A DNA stretch of 64,000 nt from Sphagnum compactum (GCA_965153455.1 OZ234493.1:26030213-26094212), one strand, 5' to 3'. Counted from the first letter of the stretch, positions 45,011-58,642 are shown. The notes: a model not told the origin generated them from the letters alone. Program-made: numbers and translations.

Positions 45011-46547
45011 GCAACAAATGTAATGCATCGTGTCAAGTAGTGCCAATCAAAGTCGGTTCAAAATGAAGACGTACCACTCCCTTTCATGCTGTACTCCGTA
45101 CCAGTGTGGTCTCTAAGCTTGCCTCCAAGTTGCATCACGAGTGCAGCCAACCAACCGAGTCGAACTTTCTCACTTCCAATGAACTTTCCAAAACTAAATA
45201 ATATATTTCTGAAGGTGGTGGGGGTGTGGGCAATTCTCGGGATCCCAGAATACACAAAACCCCATCATAATCTAGGCCTCATTTGGAGGTAAAAAGTAAG
45301 CACTACGGAATGGGCACAAAAGGTCCATTCCACCAAGGAAACCGACAGTACAATCTGTCGTTCCAGCAGGTCATTACAGGTTCTAGCAAGGAATGTTCTA
45401 GAACTAGTGTTCCCATGGCTGATTCACATAACAGCAATACATTATATTTGTATGTAGGTGTGAAGGAAAAATGTTATGACCAATGAAATTGCTAGATTTG
45501 GTGGTCTGATAAGATTTTTTTTTTGTCAGACCAATGGGATTCCTGGATTTGGTAGTTTGAATTTGTTTTCTTAGTTACCTTGAGTGAATTGAAGAGTTGA
45601 ATGTGTGATAACTATTTACAGACATAGTTCTTGCACATTACTTGTGCACTTTCTTCTGAAATGAGATATTACTGGGGGATTCTCAATTTCACTTGTAATG
45701 TGAATTGATGGTGGATAACAAGCTTGAGAGTGAATCAACTGTGGGGAAAGCCATGTTGGAACAGGCCCAGGAAGAATCCATCACCACCTAATGGAATGGT
45801 GGCTTGCCTTACAAGGTTAGTCATGTTCCTGCGTAGAAAAGTAGGCCCCATTACATATTACATAGATAATTTGTTTAACCCTAACACAGACTAAGTATGG
45901 GGGGGATCACAAAATACAGAAGAGCTGGGTGTAAATGGCCGATCATGTTTCTTGGTTCTTTTCATGTAGCAAATTTCAACTACCAGATTCAGGACGACAA
46001 CTAGATTTCACGTGTGTTGAGCTGCAGAATGCTCTTTATTCAATATAAAGTATTATTTCCCAAAGGAGCTTTTCATTTCATTTTCATCGAAAGGAAAGGA
46101 AAGGAATACGAAAGGAGCCTCGACATACCGATAGATAGTCAAACAAATGTGACACCGCCCGCACTGAGTCAGCTAGGTTTTGGGAAGGCTTGAGCCTGAA
46201 GAAATTTAGTTTCCGCGTGCTGAAAAGCTTATGAAAGTATGAATCTTTCACTCAGAACCCTAATCTTCTACTGTCCATCAAGTTTTCAAAAAATATATAT
46301 CACAGAAATCTCTCACTCGGAACACTAGTGCACTCAATCAAGTTTTCCATTGTAAACCTAGGGATCTTTATTGCATTCTTTGATCGAAATCACATCTTCA
46401 CACACAAATTGTTACATAGGTGGGTTTTGATGTACATGCTTCAAAATTGAAATCACATCTTTGCACCGCAAGTTTTACTTCTTGTTTAGTTTCGTTTTGT
46501 CATTTTCGGGGGGCCGAACGGAATGCAATTCCAAATTGGTGTGAGCA

Positions 46548-47453
46548 ATGGCTGAGACGACATCAAATTGGCTCTGGTTTTTACAAGTATTTGGGCTCAA
46601 TCTCTGGTCGACAGTGTACAAGTACGTCATCTTTACGCTCGCGATTCAAGCTCTGTTTGAGAACGGTGAGGACAGTCCGTGTGAGTGGGTTCCGATACCC
46701 TATCTCACTGATTACTGTAGGATTTTCTTCACAGGGGATTATCTCTTCCTGTCCGAAAGGTTCACCATGACCCTGATCGTCGTTGCCGCAACCATCGAGT
46801 GGCTGAACAATTTCTCTTTCTTCAATTTGGTGTACAAGTACATCATTTCCAAAGTGTTACACCAAAAGGGACCTTTCTTTGCAGAGCTCCGAAGGATGTT
46901 GTACTCTTCTTCGGCTTTCAAAGAGGGTGGCTTGGTTTCTTGCAACCCGGCCGAACTGTGGCCGGCCACACTCGTGTTGTCCGACATTGGCTTCCTCCAT
47001 GCCAAACCCAACGATGCCAAGGAAGACACGTTGGAGATTAAAGCCGAAACACGGGGTGTGTTTAGATTTGTGATCGGGCAGCTCGATATAAACATCAAGA
47101 CGAACCAGCTAACTTCCAACGAGGAAATCTGGCATGTGGAGTCGATCACAAACATAGAAGACTCCGAGACGGAGGTGCTGCTGAGAGAGATGACCAGCCA
47201 ACAAGTGAATTTGCTGATCAGGGTTTTGGGAAAGTGGGAGAAAGCAACGCCCCATGTGGGTGTGATCGAATCCGCCTCCAAACTACTCGGCTTCAATGTT
47301 CTCCATGCCATGCAACTCTCCGAGATTCTGGACCACATTAAGGAGGGCAAAGACATAATGATGAATGATACTTCTCTCCAAGGACAGCGTGTTTTCATTG
47401 CAGGGCAAGTGGGTTCAGTGAAATTCAAGCAAAAAAAGCACGAAGAAGTTTAA
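46548..47453 (+). CDS. Unrecognised intronless protein with two hydrophobic segments
   Basis: An intact 301-codon frame (ATG 46548-46550, TAA before 47454) with coding-like composition, richer in GC than its flanks. Two hydrophobic, aromatic-rich stretches (about residues 8-36, WFLQVFGLNLWSTVYKYVIF, and about 72-103, TMTLIVVAATIEWLN) may be membrane segments; both contain a VYKY motif (23-26 and 95-98), suggesting an internal duplication. Residues about 110-290 are a soluble region with VLSDIGFLHAKPND, then a probable beta-rich part and ESITNIEDSETEVLLREMTS, and the C-terminus is Lys-rich (KFKQKKHEEV). I do not recognise the family. An intact 300-codon frame in otherwise decayed DNA argues that it is a real gene. 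Confidence 0.7.
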   Translation: MAETTSNWLWFLQVFGLNLWSTVYKYVIFTLAIQALFENGEDSPCEWVPIPYLTDYCRIFFTGDYLFLSERFTMTLIVVAATIEWLNNFSFFNLVYKYIISKVLHQKGPFFAELRRMLYSSSAFKEGGLVSCNPAELWPATLVLSDIGFLHAKPNDAKEDTLEIKAETRGVFRFVIGQLDINIKTNQLTSNEEIWHVESITNIEDSETEVLLREMTSQQVNLLIRVLGKWEKATPHVGVIESASKLLGFNVLHAMQLSEILDHIKEGKDIMMNDTSLQGQRVFIAGQVGSVKFKQKKHEEV

Positions 47454-47667
47454 GCTAACAATTTTGTAAATGATTATTTTCTCGATTTTCTAACTAGCTT
47501 GGTCCATGCTTTGCAGCAGCTGGGCAATGTGCAATCTAGGCTTTCTTAGGGGTGCAGTCTTATAGTTGGAACTTTTCATTTGTATGAATTAGGGAATCTA
47601 GTGCTAATCCTAGTGATAACCTGCTAAACTGCTTATATCTCAGGCTAGTCCTCTAATTGTAACAAAA

Positions 47668-48016
47668 ACATACTATTACAAAATGTGAGTGCAATTCATT
47701 AGTTTTTGTTAGTGGATCAATGAATTCACTACATCCTCATTGGATCTTGTTTTTTAAGACCAGTGAATTCACTACAAAATGTGAGTGCAATTCATTAGTT
47801 TTTGTTAGTGGATCAATGAATTCACTACATCCTCATTGGATCTTGTTTCTTAAGACCTGTGAATTCACTATAAAATGTGAATGCAATTCATTAGTTTTTG
47901 TTAGTGGATCAATGAATTCACTACATCCTCATTGGATCTTGTTTTTTAAGACCAGTGAATTCACTCAAAATTCAGTGAAATCATTTGGTGTACAAGGATA
48001 CATTTTATTGCAATGA
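47668..48016. repeat. CACTA-type palindromic MITE copy with internal 96-bp triplication
   Basis: Its two ends (ctattacaaaatgtgagtg...; ...ttggtgtacaaggatacattttattgcaatga) match those of the 58489-58642 MITE. The interior has three copies of a 96-bp unit starting at 47684, 47780 and 47876 with very few differences. Confidence 0.75.
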
Positions 48017-51000
48017 CATGGCAAGTGAGAAAAAAGTGAAAAGAAAAGGACCCAAGGTCTAAGTTTTTGAGGACCCAAGGTTTAAGCTTAAAGACCCATA
48101 GTGTTGAGGTGATGATGTCCCACACCTGCTTCCAAAGACTGGCAGCCAAAAAGTGAAAAGCTCAACTTATTGGCCACATGTAACAAATCAGGAGTGAGAA
48201 TGGGAGCTTAGCTTAGCCATGAAAGCATTGGTTAGAATTTAGAAGTTAGAACCTGATTATCGGTCTGAATGTTAGCACTTCAAACTCCTGTAAATGTGAT
48301 CCCCTTGATGAGATTATTAGAATCTATACTCCTAAATGAAAGGAAATTTCAAACCCATGAAATTTACAAATTGGAATCTTCAGAGTGTTGATCTGGTTAG
48401 AAATCTAACCCAAATCTAATTCATTAAATTTTAGCATCTATTGCAAGTGACCAAAGATTTCCACTTGCAAAGCTTGATGAAGAGTTTCAAGGAAATTTAT
48501 GTGTTGGTTGTAGGAAGTTTGGTTGTGGATCTAGGTGAATGGTTGTGTTGATCTTAAACCAATAGTCATCATCAAGATATCTTTTTTTTGTCTTGGGGTT
48601 TTTGGTTTTACAAAAAAGGTTACATATGTTACCAATGTTAATATTGTATCTCCCCATCTAACATGTTATAAGCAATGGTGGGTGGGTATATTGATGGAAC
48701 CATGGCATATAGATTGGTGTTGATCGTAGAAGCAAAAAACCAACAATATTTCTATGACTTTGTTGTGAAAATTTTGTTACACCTCAAAATACCTTTATTG
48801 ATACTCAACTTGCTTGGTATATAATGTTTGAATGTATAGATTGACATCAATATTATCCCATTCCCATTATGCAATATCAATAGAGCACTTAGGGTTCCTA
48901 AAGCTCATGTTTCATATTTCTTTATGACTTTTAACTATTCAATAAGCAAGTAAGGCGAGAAGCTTGGAGAATTATTTACTATTTGTAATTGAAAAGCTTG
49001 TTGGAGGATGGTCACTAGTGTCGATAACCTCAAAGGAGAACACTTAAATATTTTTGTGCAAAGATCTTATTAGTAAGGTCTTAACAATTGTAATCACTCA
49101 AATTCATTGTGAGAAAGGAGTGGTTTATGAGCACCAAGAATTCTTTTATTATGTTTGGGGTGCTTATTTTGTCTTTCATTTTGAAATTTCCTTACTTAAT
49201 CAACAAATTAGTCTTTATTAATCAAATCTCATGGATGTTCATAGACAATTAACAAAGGAATAGGACCTTGAGATTTTATCTCCCAAGTGCAAATAGTAAC
49301 TATTGTTAAATCCCTCTTGGGATGCTAGCCAATGACACAACATCTGAATTTTGAAAAAAAAAATCATTGAATGGCTTTGCCTTTTATGATTGATTCAAAC
49401 AAAATTGTGAGAGATGGTAAAACCATATAACTTGATTAGGTAGTTTGAATACAAAATGAATTTAACGAAAAACAATTCACTCTAAACAAGATACATATGT
49501 GTTGAAATCTTGTTTAGAAATTTGTTCCAAATTCAAACCAATATTTTATCCCCAAATCCTACATGAACATGCAAAGTCTTTTCCCTTTTGAAAAAGCCAA
49601 AATAATAAATCACAAAATCTCACTTGAAAATCAACAATCACATAAATTGACTTCATACGGTCTATTGACCAAATGTGATTTTGCCCCATGCATTAAACAT
49701 TGATTTGTATAAAAAAACCCCAAAATGATACTAGCAATGTCCTTGAGTTCACACTAGTATTGGTTAACATCTCTCCTTATATACAAAGTATTGGGGTAAG
49801 GTGGGGATTTGATTGTTTAAAGTACTCTCTTGGTCAAGGTATGGACAAACTTTAATTATGCAAATATCTCCTCATGTCCAATAGGAGTTTTTTTTAACAT
49901 ACCCAAATTTTTGAACTCTAAACATGTTGGAAAAGGTTAAACATACACCCAAAACACATGGGGTTATTCATATCTAATATATCTTTTAAAACTATGTTAT
50001 GAGAGGTGTTTGTAAAATGTGATCATGTTGTAACCAATTTTTAAAAAATGTTTGGGCAAAGTTTTGCAACTTGAAAATTGATTTTCAATTTTATAAAAAA
50101 ATAAAAAAACAATCCTAATTTTGAAGAGACAAGTCAAAGGAAGAAGGTTGCCCACACTCAACACAACATGCACTTCCTACTATGGTGGGTGAGGTTAATA
50201 GTGATAAGCACCAATGTTATCTTTTAAAATTTATGGGGTAAGTTGGTTGGTTACAAATTGTGAACGGTTATATGCCAAGCTAGTTTTTCTTGGGGCAAGT
50301 GGATCAAGTTGACTACATAGAAAATATTTGTATTCTTTCTTTGAACCAATTGGTTATCATAAATTTTGTATGTTCATAACTTATTTGTGACAACTTGGAA
50401 AGTGTTGTTGGTTCAAGTGGCTATTTATTTATTTAAATTTTAAGTTTAACCAATTATTGAATTTTGAATAATGTAGCATGGTGGTGACAAATGTTTAACA
50501 TGGGAGGTGTTGTGGCTATTGAATGTGAAAAGCTGTTGATTTAAGCTTTGTGTCATAGCTATGGACAACAACAAAAAAGACATTCAACAAACCATTATAT
50601 ATACATTCTCATTTTTGTTTTACGTTTGAAGGCATCTCTTTGAAGTACACAAGAAATAACGAAAAACCATCACTTCTTAAATAATAGGAATCATTGCATG
50701 GGTGCTACAAAAATGCAAGCATTTGTAAACCACAATTGCAAAAACAAAATAACATTAATCCCAATTGCCAATATGTTGATGGCCATAATACTACATGGCC
50801 ATCAACTTTTGCAATTTCATCAAGTGTGTATGCAATGAGTGGCAAGAGTATGTGCCACTTTACATATACCTAAGTTTACTTCATTGTTACCCAATTTTTT
50901 TTAACATGTGATTTACCTTAACATGTGACAGAATTTAACTAGTTACAAAACCTGACATGTGACACAACAACAAGTTAGGTGACAAGTCAAATGTAAATAA

Positions 51001-52710
51001 TCAATCGGTAATTCAATAGTTGATAGAACAAAATAGTCTGCATAATATGTAGTTTTGATCATGTAGTTAATATTTGAATTTTGGAATTATTAATGTATAT
51101 ATTGGTTAATGAGTATTTAAATGGTCTATTCAAGATGTTTAAATTTTGAAATAACTTGTATATAAGTATAGGAGAAGGTTTTGCGCCTATTTTCTTCTAG
51201 ATTTGAAGGCCCACCTAAGGCTGGTAGGGCAAGGGTTGGGGCTTAAAATTCGAGAGGTACTAGGCGCTTCACCTACATAAAGTCCCTCTAACTTTTTCCC
51301 TCCCTTCTTTATTATGCTTTCTTTCCATGGTCTTTCCACCTTTCTCTTTCTTTTCATCCTTATCATTATTAATATGTGGATTTTCCAAGGGCTATCATCA
51401 TGATGATTACATATAGGAAATATGTTTTTATTTTATTTTTAAAAAATTGATTTCCTTAGTATCCAAAATGGCGATCAAACATAGGAAAGAAGTAGAAAAT
51501 CTTGTACGATTTTCAAAATTATTAGCCAAATATGCTTATACACCAAAATAACTTTAAAAATAAAAGTAATGACATTTCTTCCGCCCCTTTTTTTGTAACC
51601 TTCTTGCTTTATTTTTTCTCTTCACCTTCTTTGATTTGTATTTTTTCTTCCCTCACCCCTTGCTCCTTCTTTTCTCCTCTCTTTCCTTCCTCTTCCGTTC
51701 ATGTAAAGTAATAAAGGATAAATAATGGGTTAGGTAATGGTAGAGATATTGCCAATGGAGTAGAATGGCAACAAAGAAAATATTATACCTGAATATTGAC
51801 CACGTCTTCATAACCTATACACCTACAACATTTTGGATGTTATCACAACATACAGTAATGTCTACCCCCAATACTTGTAGATTGTAACGTGTGAAAATTT
51901 TATGAACAAATGCTTATTCAATTGTTCCCATCTAAACTACTTCAAAAGAAATCAAAATTTGTAAAGGGCACTTATGCATTTACACTTATGAATCTACAAA
52001 TATTACAAAACAAATTGATATTATCAAACATTACTTTCCCAATATATAACAACATTACAAGATGTTAGGTCAATGACTAGTATTAAATTTATTTTCATTT
52101 GTCTGAAACATGGCATGATATTATAAACTTAAAGTACACATGCCCAAAGTACCCACACATTATAAAAGGGGCAAAAGACTATACTAGTACCATTATTGGC
52201 AACTTCAATGAGATCAAAACTAAAGAATATATTAGTTGTTAAATGATTACATTTATTTGGCAACATGTGTAATGGGTCCCATAGGTATAGTAATTAAGTG
52301 GGTATGACAACACCTTCTACACCTACCATACATACTTTTTATATTAACTTATGTTTAAGAAATTACCCAAACTCCAAATGTCTAGGTTTTTTCCATAGTA
52401 GGATCAATACAAAAAAATGATCCAACACAAATTATAATTGGTAAACACAAACATGAAACTGTGGGGAGCGGTGACTTGAGGGTGATTTGAACCTCGATCT
52501 AAGATTATGCCCACTAGAATTCATGCATTACATGTAGCAAACCCATGTTATAAAATTTGCAAAGATAAGAATTGAAATGAGGTTGCAAAATTTTAACAAC
52601 TTGATGACAATTGACAACCAAGGGCAATGTAAATATAGTCTTGTGAATGAAAATCCATAAAATAAAAAATTGTCATTTGAGGCTTATCAAGTTCCTTTTG
52701 CAACTCCTAC
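48017..52710. other. Long AT-rich gene-free region
   Basis: No frame above about 60 codons looks coding, on either strand. Only a weak GTAGCCAAA-family trace (about 51460-51570) and a possible tRNA-like B box on the minus strand near 52490 were noticed. Confidence 0.55.
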
Positions 52711-52802
52711 CACTACAACAAAAGGTGTCCCTATACGCCAAGTGATCTCACTAAATTTTGAGTGAATTCACTAGTTTATTGAATGAGGACTAGTGAATTT
52801 GT
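52711..52802 (-). repeat. Truncated CACTA-type MITE
   Basis: Begins CACTACAACAAAAGGTGTCC and follows the minus strand of 58489-58642 (acgccaagtgatctcact, ttttgagtgaattcactag) for about 90 bp, then stops; the other end is missing. Confidence 0.7.
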
Positions 52803-55800
52803 TAATGAGTTTTTCTATTCCCATTAAGGTTTTCAACTTCTGATTTTTCCAACAACAAGTTCTTAAAACAATAACATGTACATGCAAACTATAACAAAAC
52901 GAAAATTAACTACAAGTCCTAAATTAACATGTACACAAATTACTCAAAGCTTGAAGAAAGCTGGCTGAAAGGAAAATGCTTCATGTTCCAAAGTGAAAAG
53001 AATGAAACACAAAATCAAAATGAAATCAAGAATCCTCCCCCTTTCAAACAAGTCTGTCCTCCTAGTCTTATAATAGCTATTTCAAAACTAAAACAGTCAC
53101 AACTAACTAGTAAAACAAGCATTAGATGGTACCTAAACTAACAGTTTAAATTTTCAAAAACTACACCTTGTTTTATTACTTGTTCAACTACCTGTTCTCC
53201 AAACTACTAGTTGATTAACCTGTTAACTTGTCAACTAACCTAATATAATATTACCTATCAGGTTTAGTAACTGATTAAGTTAATGCCACATGTTAGGTTA
53301 AATAACAGGTTAAATCACTTGTTAAGTTAAACAACCTACCTAAATCTATAACCTATTAAGTCACCTGTTACTAAATTTGGGTAACATTATCCCCCCTTGA
53401 AATTACATTTTGTCCTTGAAATGCTAGCTTAAAATCCTATGTTAGCTTGGTCTTCTGCAATTAGTTAGTTGATGGCTCCTTTGATAGGTTTAACATTTGT
53501 TTCCTCCATAAGTTTAGCTTAATTCTAAATTTGAAAACTTGTCGATGATATAGTCTTTTGTCAATTAGGTGTCTTTTCAAAGGTTGTTATGGGTGTTGTG
53601 AATACCTCTGAGGCATGCGGGGTACTTGAGATCAAAATAATCTCCTAACCTATACCTATCTGGTGTGGGGTCAAAGGTAAACTAGTAGATAAGAACTCCA
53701 AAGGTTTTATTGTACTATCTACTACAATAAATGAAGGATCGATAGGTTCAACTTGTTCCTTAGTAGATCGTTCACTACCTCTCATATGTTCATTAATAAC
53801 AGTGGCAACCTAAACATGTATGGTAAAAGTTTGAACATGTAAAGGTATGATCTCTAAACTTGTTCCACCTCTTAGCGGGTTAACTGGTTTAGGAACGGCA
53901 AGAAGTTGTACCACAGATGGTGTTATTAGGATTCTACTATTGATTCTAATCTCCACAAATATGAAGCTAGGGGTTTCATATTTAAAATTAAGGAAAGTGG
54001 TTCAATATGCATGTAATTCGAATTAATAACCTTGTTCATTGGAGCAGGTTAATTCCAGGTTTTTTTAATCTGTTCCTTTGTGAGCTTTTAAACAATTTGC
54101 CACTATTATTTCCACTTGGGGTTTCTATCTCCTAAGGCTTGATTCTGCACTTTGAGTAGTGTATTGTCTAGTAATAACTCCTTGAACTCCTTCAACCTGT
54201 TGTTCATCCTAATAGGTAGAATGGGGCTGGGTCTACTCAACTATACTTGGGTTGTCTCATACTGACCTTTCCAATGCTGGATTTGGGCAGTGAGAGTTTG
54301 TTTTTCCCTTTCAAACCCTATGTGGGCAGCTACATGTTACTCTTTAAATTTTTGACAGGTTTGTTCCAAACCATTTATAATATTATGTTGTTGCATATTA
54401 GTTATTCCATTTTGGTGGAATCCTACATCACTTGCTCCAGATCAACTTGGAGACATTTCAAATCATTATGGGTTTCCAGTTGAGCTAATTGAGTTCGGCA
54501 TGTTCTTGTTGTAGGTTTTTAATTTTCTTAACAACCTATTCTACCTCTTTCAACTTGTTGGATAGGTTCTGGTTTTCACGTTGGACCTTATTCAATTGCC
54601 CCTTGACTGTGACCAATTCTTTGTCAAGGTTCTTCAGAGTTTTCTACATTGTGTCTAGCTTTAGGCTACATGTTTATAGGTAGTTGGAGGTCTCAGGTAG
54701 GTTTTTTTTGGCTTACTCAAACTCAACTCTAAGGTTTGAGAGTTCTTACAATGTCTTTGATTAGTTTGTAGCATTTTGAACAACTTGCTTTAAAAAATAT
54801 TAATATGTTTCAGATTTTATGTAGTTCATGACCAGAAATTAGGACAAGTTGGAATCTAAAAAACTATGAGTTTTCTATTTGAACAAGTTCAACTATAGGT
54901 TGAACAGGTTGGGATGGCTCTATAGCTACAACTATAAGTTGTGTAGGTTCTATAATCGGTACTACATGGTCAACAGATTCAACATGTTCTAACAAGTACC
55001 TGATCCAAGTTGGGTTTAAGTTCTTCCTCCAAGTTGTTATGTGTAGTTGTTGCATGAAATTTTTTTCCACCTCCACCTCCGGTCTCATTTGAACATGTTC
55101 GTTTTTCATCCTCTTATGAGTCAACAACTTGTGACCTAAAAGTGGTTATAAACTTATTTCTTGGTGGTGAGGTAATAGGCTTAGGACTTAACCTGTCCCT
55201 TGGTGTATGCGGTTATGTGCACGTCTTCAGTTGCTAAGGTGATGTAGTTGTTAAGTGTGCTGGTCTTTTTTCCTTCAAAAACTATTTCCTTGTAACAGGT
55301 TCAGGTGAAACCTGTCGCTACTGAGTAACCTATCACTTTTGGCTTGTTGGTGACACAAATTATTCTTAGGTTGTTGTTTTTGGTGAAGGCACCTCATATA
55401 AAAGGAACCATTTCCTAAACATAATATTTAGGATAGGCGTTGAACATTAATTATCTGCCTTGGTTTTGCTAGAGATTGGGTAAGTGGCTACTTTTTCCTA
55501 ACGTTCTGTTTAACAAGTTAACTCAACTAATAAATGGATCAACACGATAAAACATTAATTAACAAGTTGCCCCCTATTGGCTAGGTCGAAAGTAATAGCA
55601 ACCTTGTTGCTAAAATATACTAATTGTTCTCTTTGAGCTATCTTTGAGAAAAAATTTGCAAAATGGTTGCAAATCTGGCATGAAATTTTTCTTTCATGCG
55701 AATTACATTCCATTGTTCATTTTCAACGAAGGCATGCGGACATGTAATCCTCTTCAAAGCGGTTTTGGCTTCATCAAATGTTCCTTCCTTGGAAATCCCA

Positions 55801-57301
55801 AGTTGTTCATGAATAAATATTTGATTGATCAAAAGTTCTTGACCACGTAGTCACCCTTGGATTCTTCCATCCTCCATTGCTTCCTAGGTTCGTAAAAAAT
55901 CTCATAGCAGGTCTTCTCATGGCATAGTCTAGTATAAGTTGAACATACCTTCCAAACCAACTTGTCTAGCCCATTTGAATTCGTTGGAATCCATCTTCAT
56001 CCATTGCAACATTTTCTGGCTCTCCTTCACCTTAGATGTTGTTTTCTTCTTAATAAGTTTGTCAACTTGTTCTTCTACATGCATTTTGCCTTTTTGCTTC
56101 ATTGTGGCTTTGGTTCTTAATCTTGGGCGTTGATGAATAACACTGCAAACACGTTCTTCTTCAAAGAGTTATTGAATAAACTCTTCTCCATTGTCTTGCT
56201 CATAGGTTGCTGCAACACTTTTTCTTCCACAGATCTTGGTTCAAGAGCTTGCTCCAATTGCTCCTCAACAATAGGTTGAAATAAGATTTCAACTTCCTCC
56301 TCCTCCTTTGAAATAATAATCACTTGTGGTGCTAATGCTGCAATAGAAGTAGTGGTTTTCTTTAAAAAATTAAAAGCTATTTTTAATTCCCTACCTTTTT
56401 GTTCTTGTTCAAAAATTCTACTTTCCTTTATTGTGGATGCATGTGAAGCTACTAGTTTTACATAGATTGCTCCAATCAATTTGACATGTTCCACTCTTTC
56501 CCTCTTTACTTGCTTTCTTCAAAAGCTTCAACTTTTTTCTCAAGTTCTTTCTCCCTTATTTTTCATTTTAACTTCTTTAAGACACTTTCACTCATGGCCT
56601 CTGATAATATGAAGAAGTAAACAAGAACAAAGAGGTAGAATAATGGTTGGCAACGGTTCTTTATAATGTTTCAATTGGTAACAACCCTATCATTGTGAAT
56701 ACACATAACCTTTAGGGTTATAAACTTCTAGGATATAGACGTCAATAAGTGTCTCATTAAATGTGTCGTTTTGATCATTGCAAAATAATTACATTATTGT
56801 CCTCAACATGCACATCATGATAATAATGAACATGTACATCTATTCCTATAATACTACCATGTGTTAAATAATTATTAATCAGTTCAAATTCTATATGTTG
56901 AAGATCTTCAAATTCAACAGGTAGTGGTTCAAGTTCCTTGGTTTGAACAAGTTCATCAATAATTAGATCACTGGGTTTAATTAATACAAGTTGTAAAATT
57001 TTATTTTCAATGAACCTCTATGGCTTCAACTTGTTGATGTTGACAAGGACTAGGTTATGATCAAACTTATCGATAGTAACAAGTATAACAATATTATTGG
57101 GCAAACAATATTAAATTTTGTATGGTCCAAACCATCATCTTTGAAATTTTAGAACATGTTTGGAAATAACCCCTGGAAACCATAACACGTAGTCAAATTG
57201 AAACTTAGTTTCAATGAACTAGTTTTGTGACCATAATGACCTATTCCACAGGTTAGAAACAACTATATCATGTGCAATCAACCTATTTTCATGTAGCTTG
57301 T
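52803..57301. other. Decayed region, probably 3' part of a gypsy element plus AT-rich DNA
   Basis: Minus-strand frames at 56117-56494, 55638-55832 and 54864-55127 are Glu/Lys/Gln/Pro-rich (SKEEEEVEILFQPIVEEQLE in the first) and lie downstream of the integrase remnant on the same strand. They may be an extra 3' reading frame of the retroelement or a different gag. 53150-53390 is dense in aacctgttaa-type motifs. No long terminal repeat pair was found. Confidence 0.35.
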
Positions 57302-58230
57302 TTAACTCAGACAATCAGTTAGTTGGGACTTTAATAGGTTGTGGATATCTATTTTCATTAGGTTTGGATGGTAACAAATATTCTGTAGGCAATAATGGAT
57401 GTAATCCATACATAAGCTAAAATGGGGTATGACATGTTCCAACTTTGTAGGCGATTCAATATGAGAATAAAAATGTGGACAAGTGTTCATCCCAGTTAAC
57501 TTTATTTTCATTAACTAGTTTGGTCAGTAAGGTTCCAAAAACCTTGTTTGTAGACTCACCTTGTCCATTTCCTTGTGGATAATAAATTGTAAAATTGGTA
57601 TGTCTAAGGATAAAATGGTCAATAAGGTATCTAATCGCATAATTGATAAAATGGGTACCTTGATCGGTCACAATTGTTAACGGACATCCAAATCTTATAA
57701 GAATATGTTCGTACAAAAACTTGGTAGTTATTACAGTAATGTTGGTGCAAAGCACTCGTGTTACCAGCCACTTTGTTGCATAATTAGTGGCCACCAGAAT
57801 ATACTAGCTGCTTGACATTTTACTTGCAAGTTTAACAAGTCTAATAAAACCAATCCCCATTTTTGAAATGGTTATTTAGGTAAAGTAATAACTAATTTTG
57901 CTAGATTCTATGTGAACAAGTTACTTATTTTTTGTTATTGATCACAACTCAATAATACTCATGAACATCTCGATTCATCATCGACCACCATCCAAGATTT
58001 TTTTCATAGTGATGTCAGAAGATAAGTACCTTCTTGTGACTCCTCCATGCAATTCTTGCAAAACTGTGGGTACCTATTTTAGTTATAGAACTCGACAAAA
58101 CCTATTGTATTGTCCATATCTGTATAGTACTCCTTCTTGAAACACAAATGGTTTAGCTCTTTAGGGTAAATATTTTCTTTAGGATGTAATAAACCTTTTT
58201 GACATCACTCCCTCTAATCATAAACACTTT
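57302..58230 (-). pseudogene. Ty3/gypsy integrase remnant
   Basis: On the minus strand, in order: a degraded zinc-binding segment (about 58090-57960, LHGGVTRRY), the core start where the first catalytic Asp position reads Gly (about 57853, GIGFI), then 57794-57456 with IVTDQGTHF (second Asp) and YYPQGNGQGESTNK (catalytic Glu), then 57511-57302 with the C-terminal integrase part in another frame. Stops and at least two frame changes occur. Reverse transcriptase and RNase H are not recognisable upstream (58230-60000), so only the 3' end of pol survives. It is too old to move. Confidence 0.8.
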
Positions 58231-58488
58231 GTAACCACTCAAGTTGTAAAGTGAACATATTAAATCTACATATTAAATATAATATATACACATACATATG
58301 CAATGTTATATGTATATAAATATTTACAAAAATATGTTTAATAATAACTAGACATTCTACAAACTAAGATATACACATGCAAAAAACATGAATGTTAACT
58401 CAAAATGTTCAAATGAAATGAAAACAATGGATCCATATCGACCCGAAAGTTGGCTCCCACTGAAATAACAATGCTTGGTGTTTGTGAT

Positions 58489-58642
58489 CACTACTACAAA
58501 ATGTGGGTATAGTTCACTAGTCCCAGTTCACCAGACTAGTGAATTCATTGCTTCTTCACTGGTCCCCGTTCACTACATCTAGTGAATTCACTCAAAATCC
58601 AATGAAATCACTTGGCGTACAAGTACACCTTTTGTTGTAGTG
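58489..58642. mobile_element. CACTA-type palindromic MITE, 154 bp
   Basis: Starts CACTACTACAAAATG and ends TTTTGTTGTAGTG, inverted CACTA ends as in CMC/En-Spm elements. The interior is repeatedly self-complementary around ttcactag/ctagtgaa. It is non-coding. A 3-bp target duplication is not evident (GAT versus AAT). Confidence 0.7.

Larger units (their letters stand above)
42921..46547. other. Intergenic region with dispersed repeats and C-tracts
   Basis: C-runs at about 42919-42930 and 43905-43925, dispersed repeats at 43150-43262 and 43430-43745, a GTAGCCAAA-family copy at 44335-44441, a 58-bp tandem duplication at 44895-45010 and a copy of the 20430-20740 repeat at about 45465-45630. A CCCTAAACCCTAA telomere-like motif is at about 44027-44040. 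No gene. The last few hundred bases are probably the promoter of the 46548 gene. Confidence 0.5.

Noticed and set aside
44270-46540. Possible LTR pair around the 43-45 kb repeats
   Set aside because: The repeated segments are inverted or unrelated to each other within the block, with no TG...CA ends or primer-binding site.
52450-52560. Minus-strand B-box-like GGTTCAAATC with upstream gggcat, possibly a tRNA-derived SINE
   Set aside because: The T stem does not pair properly, no convincing A box is at the right distance and no poly-A/T tail or target duplication was found.
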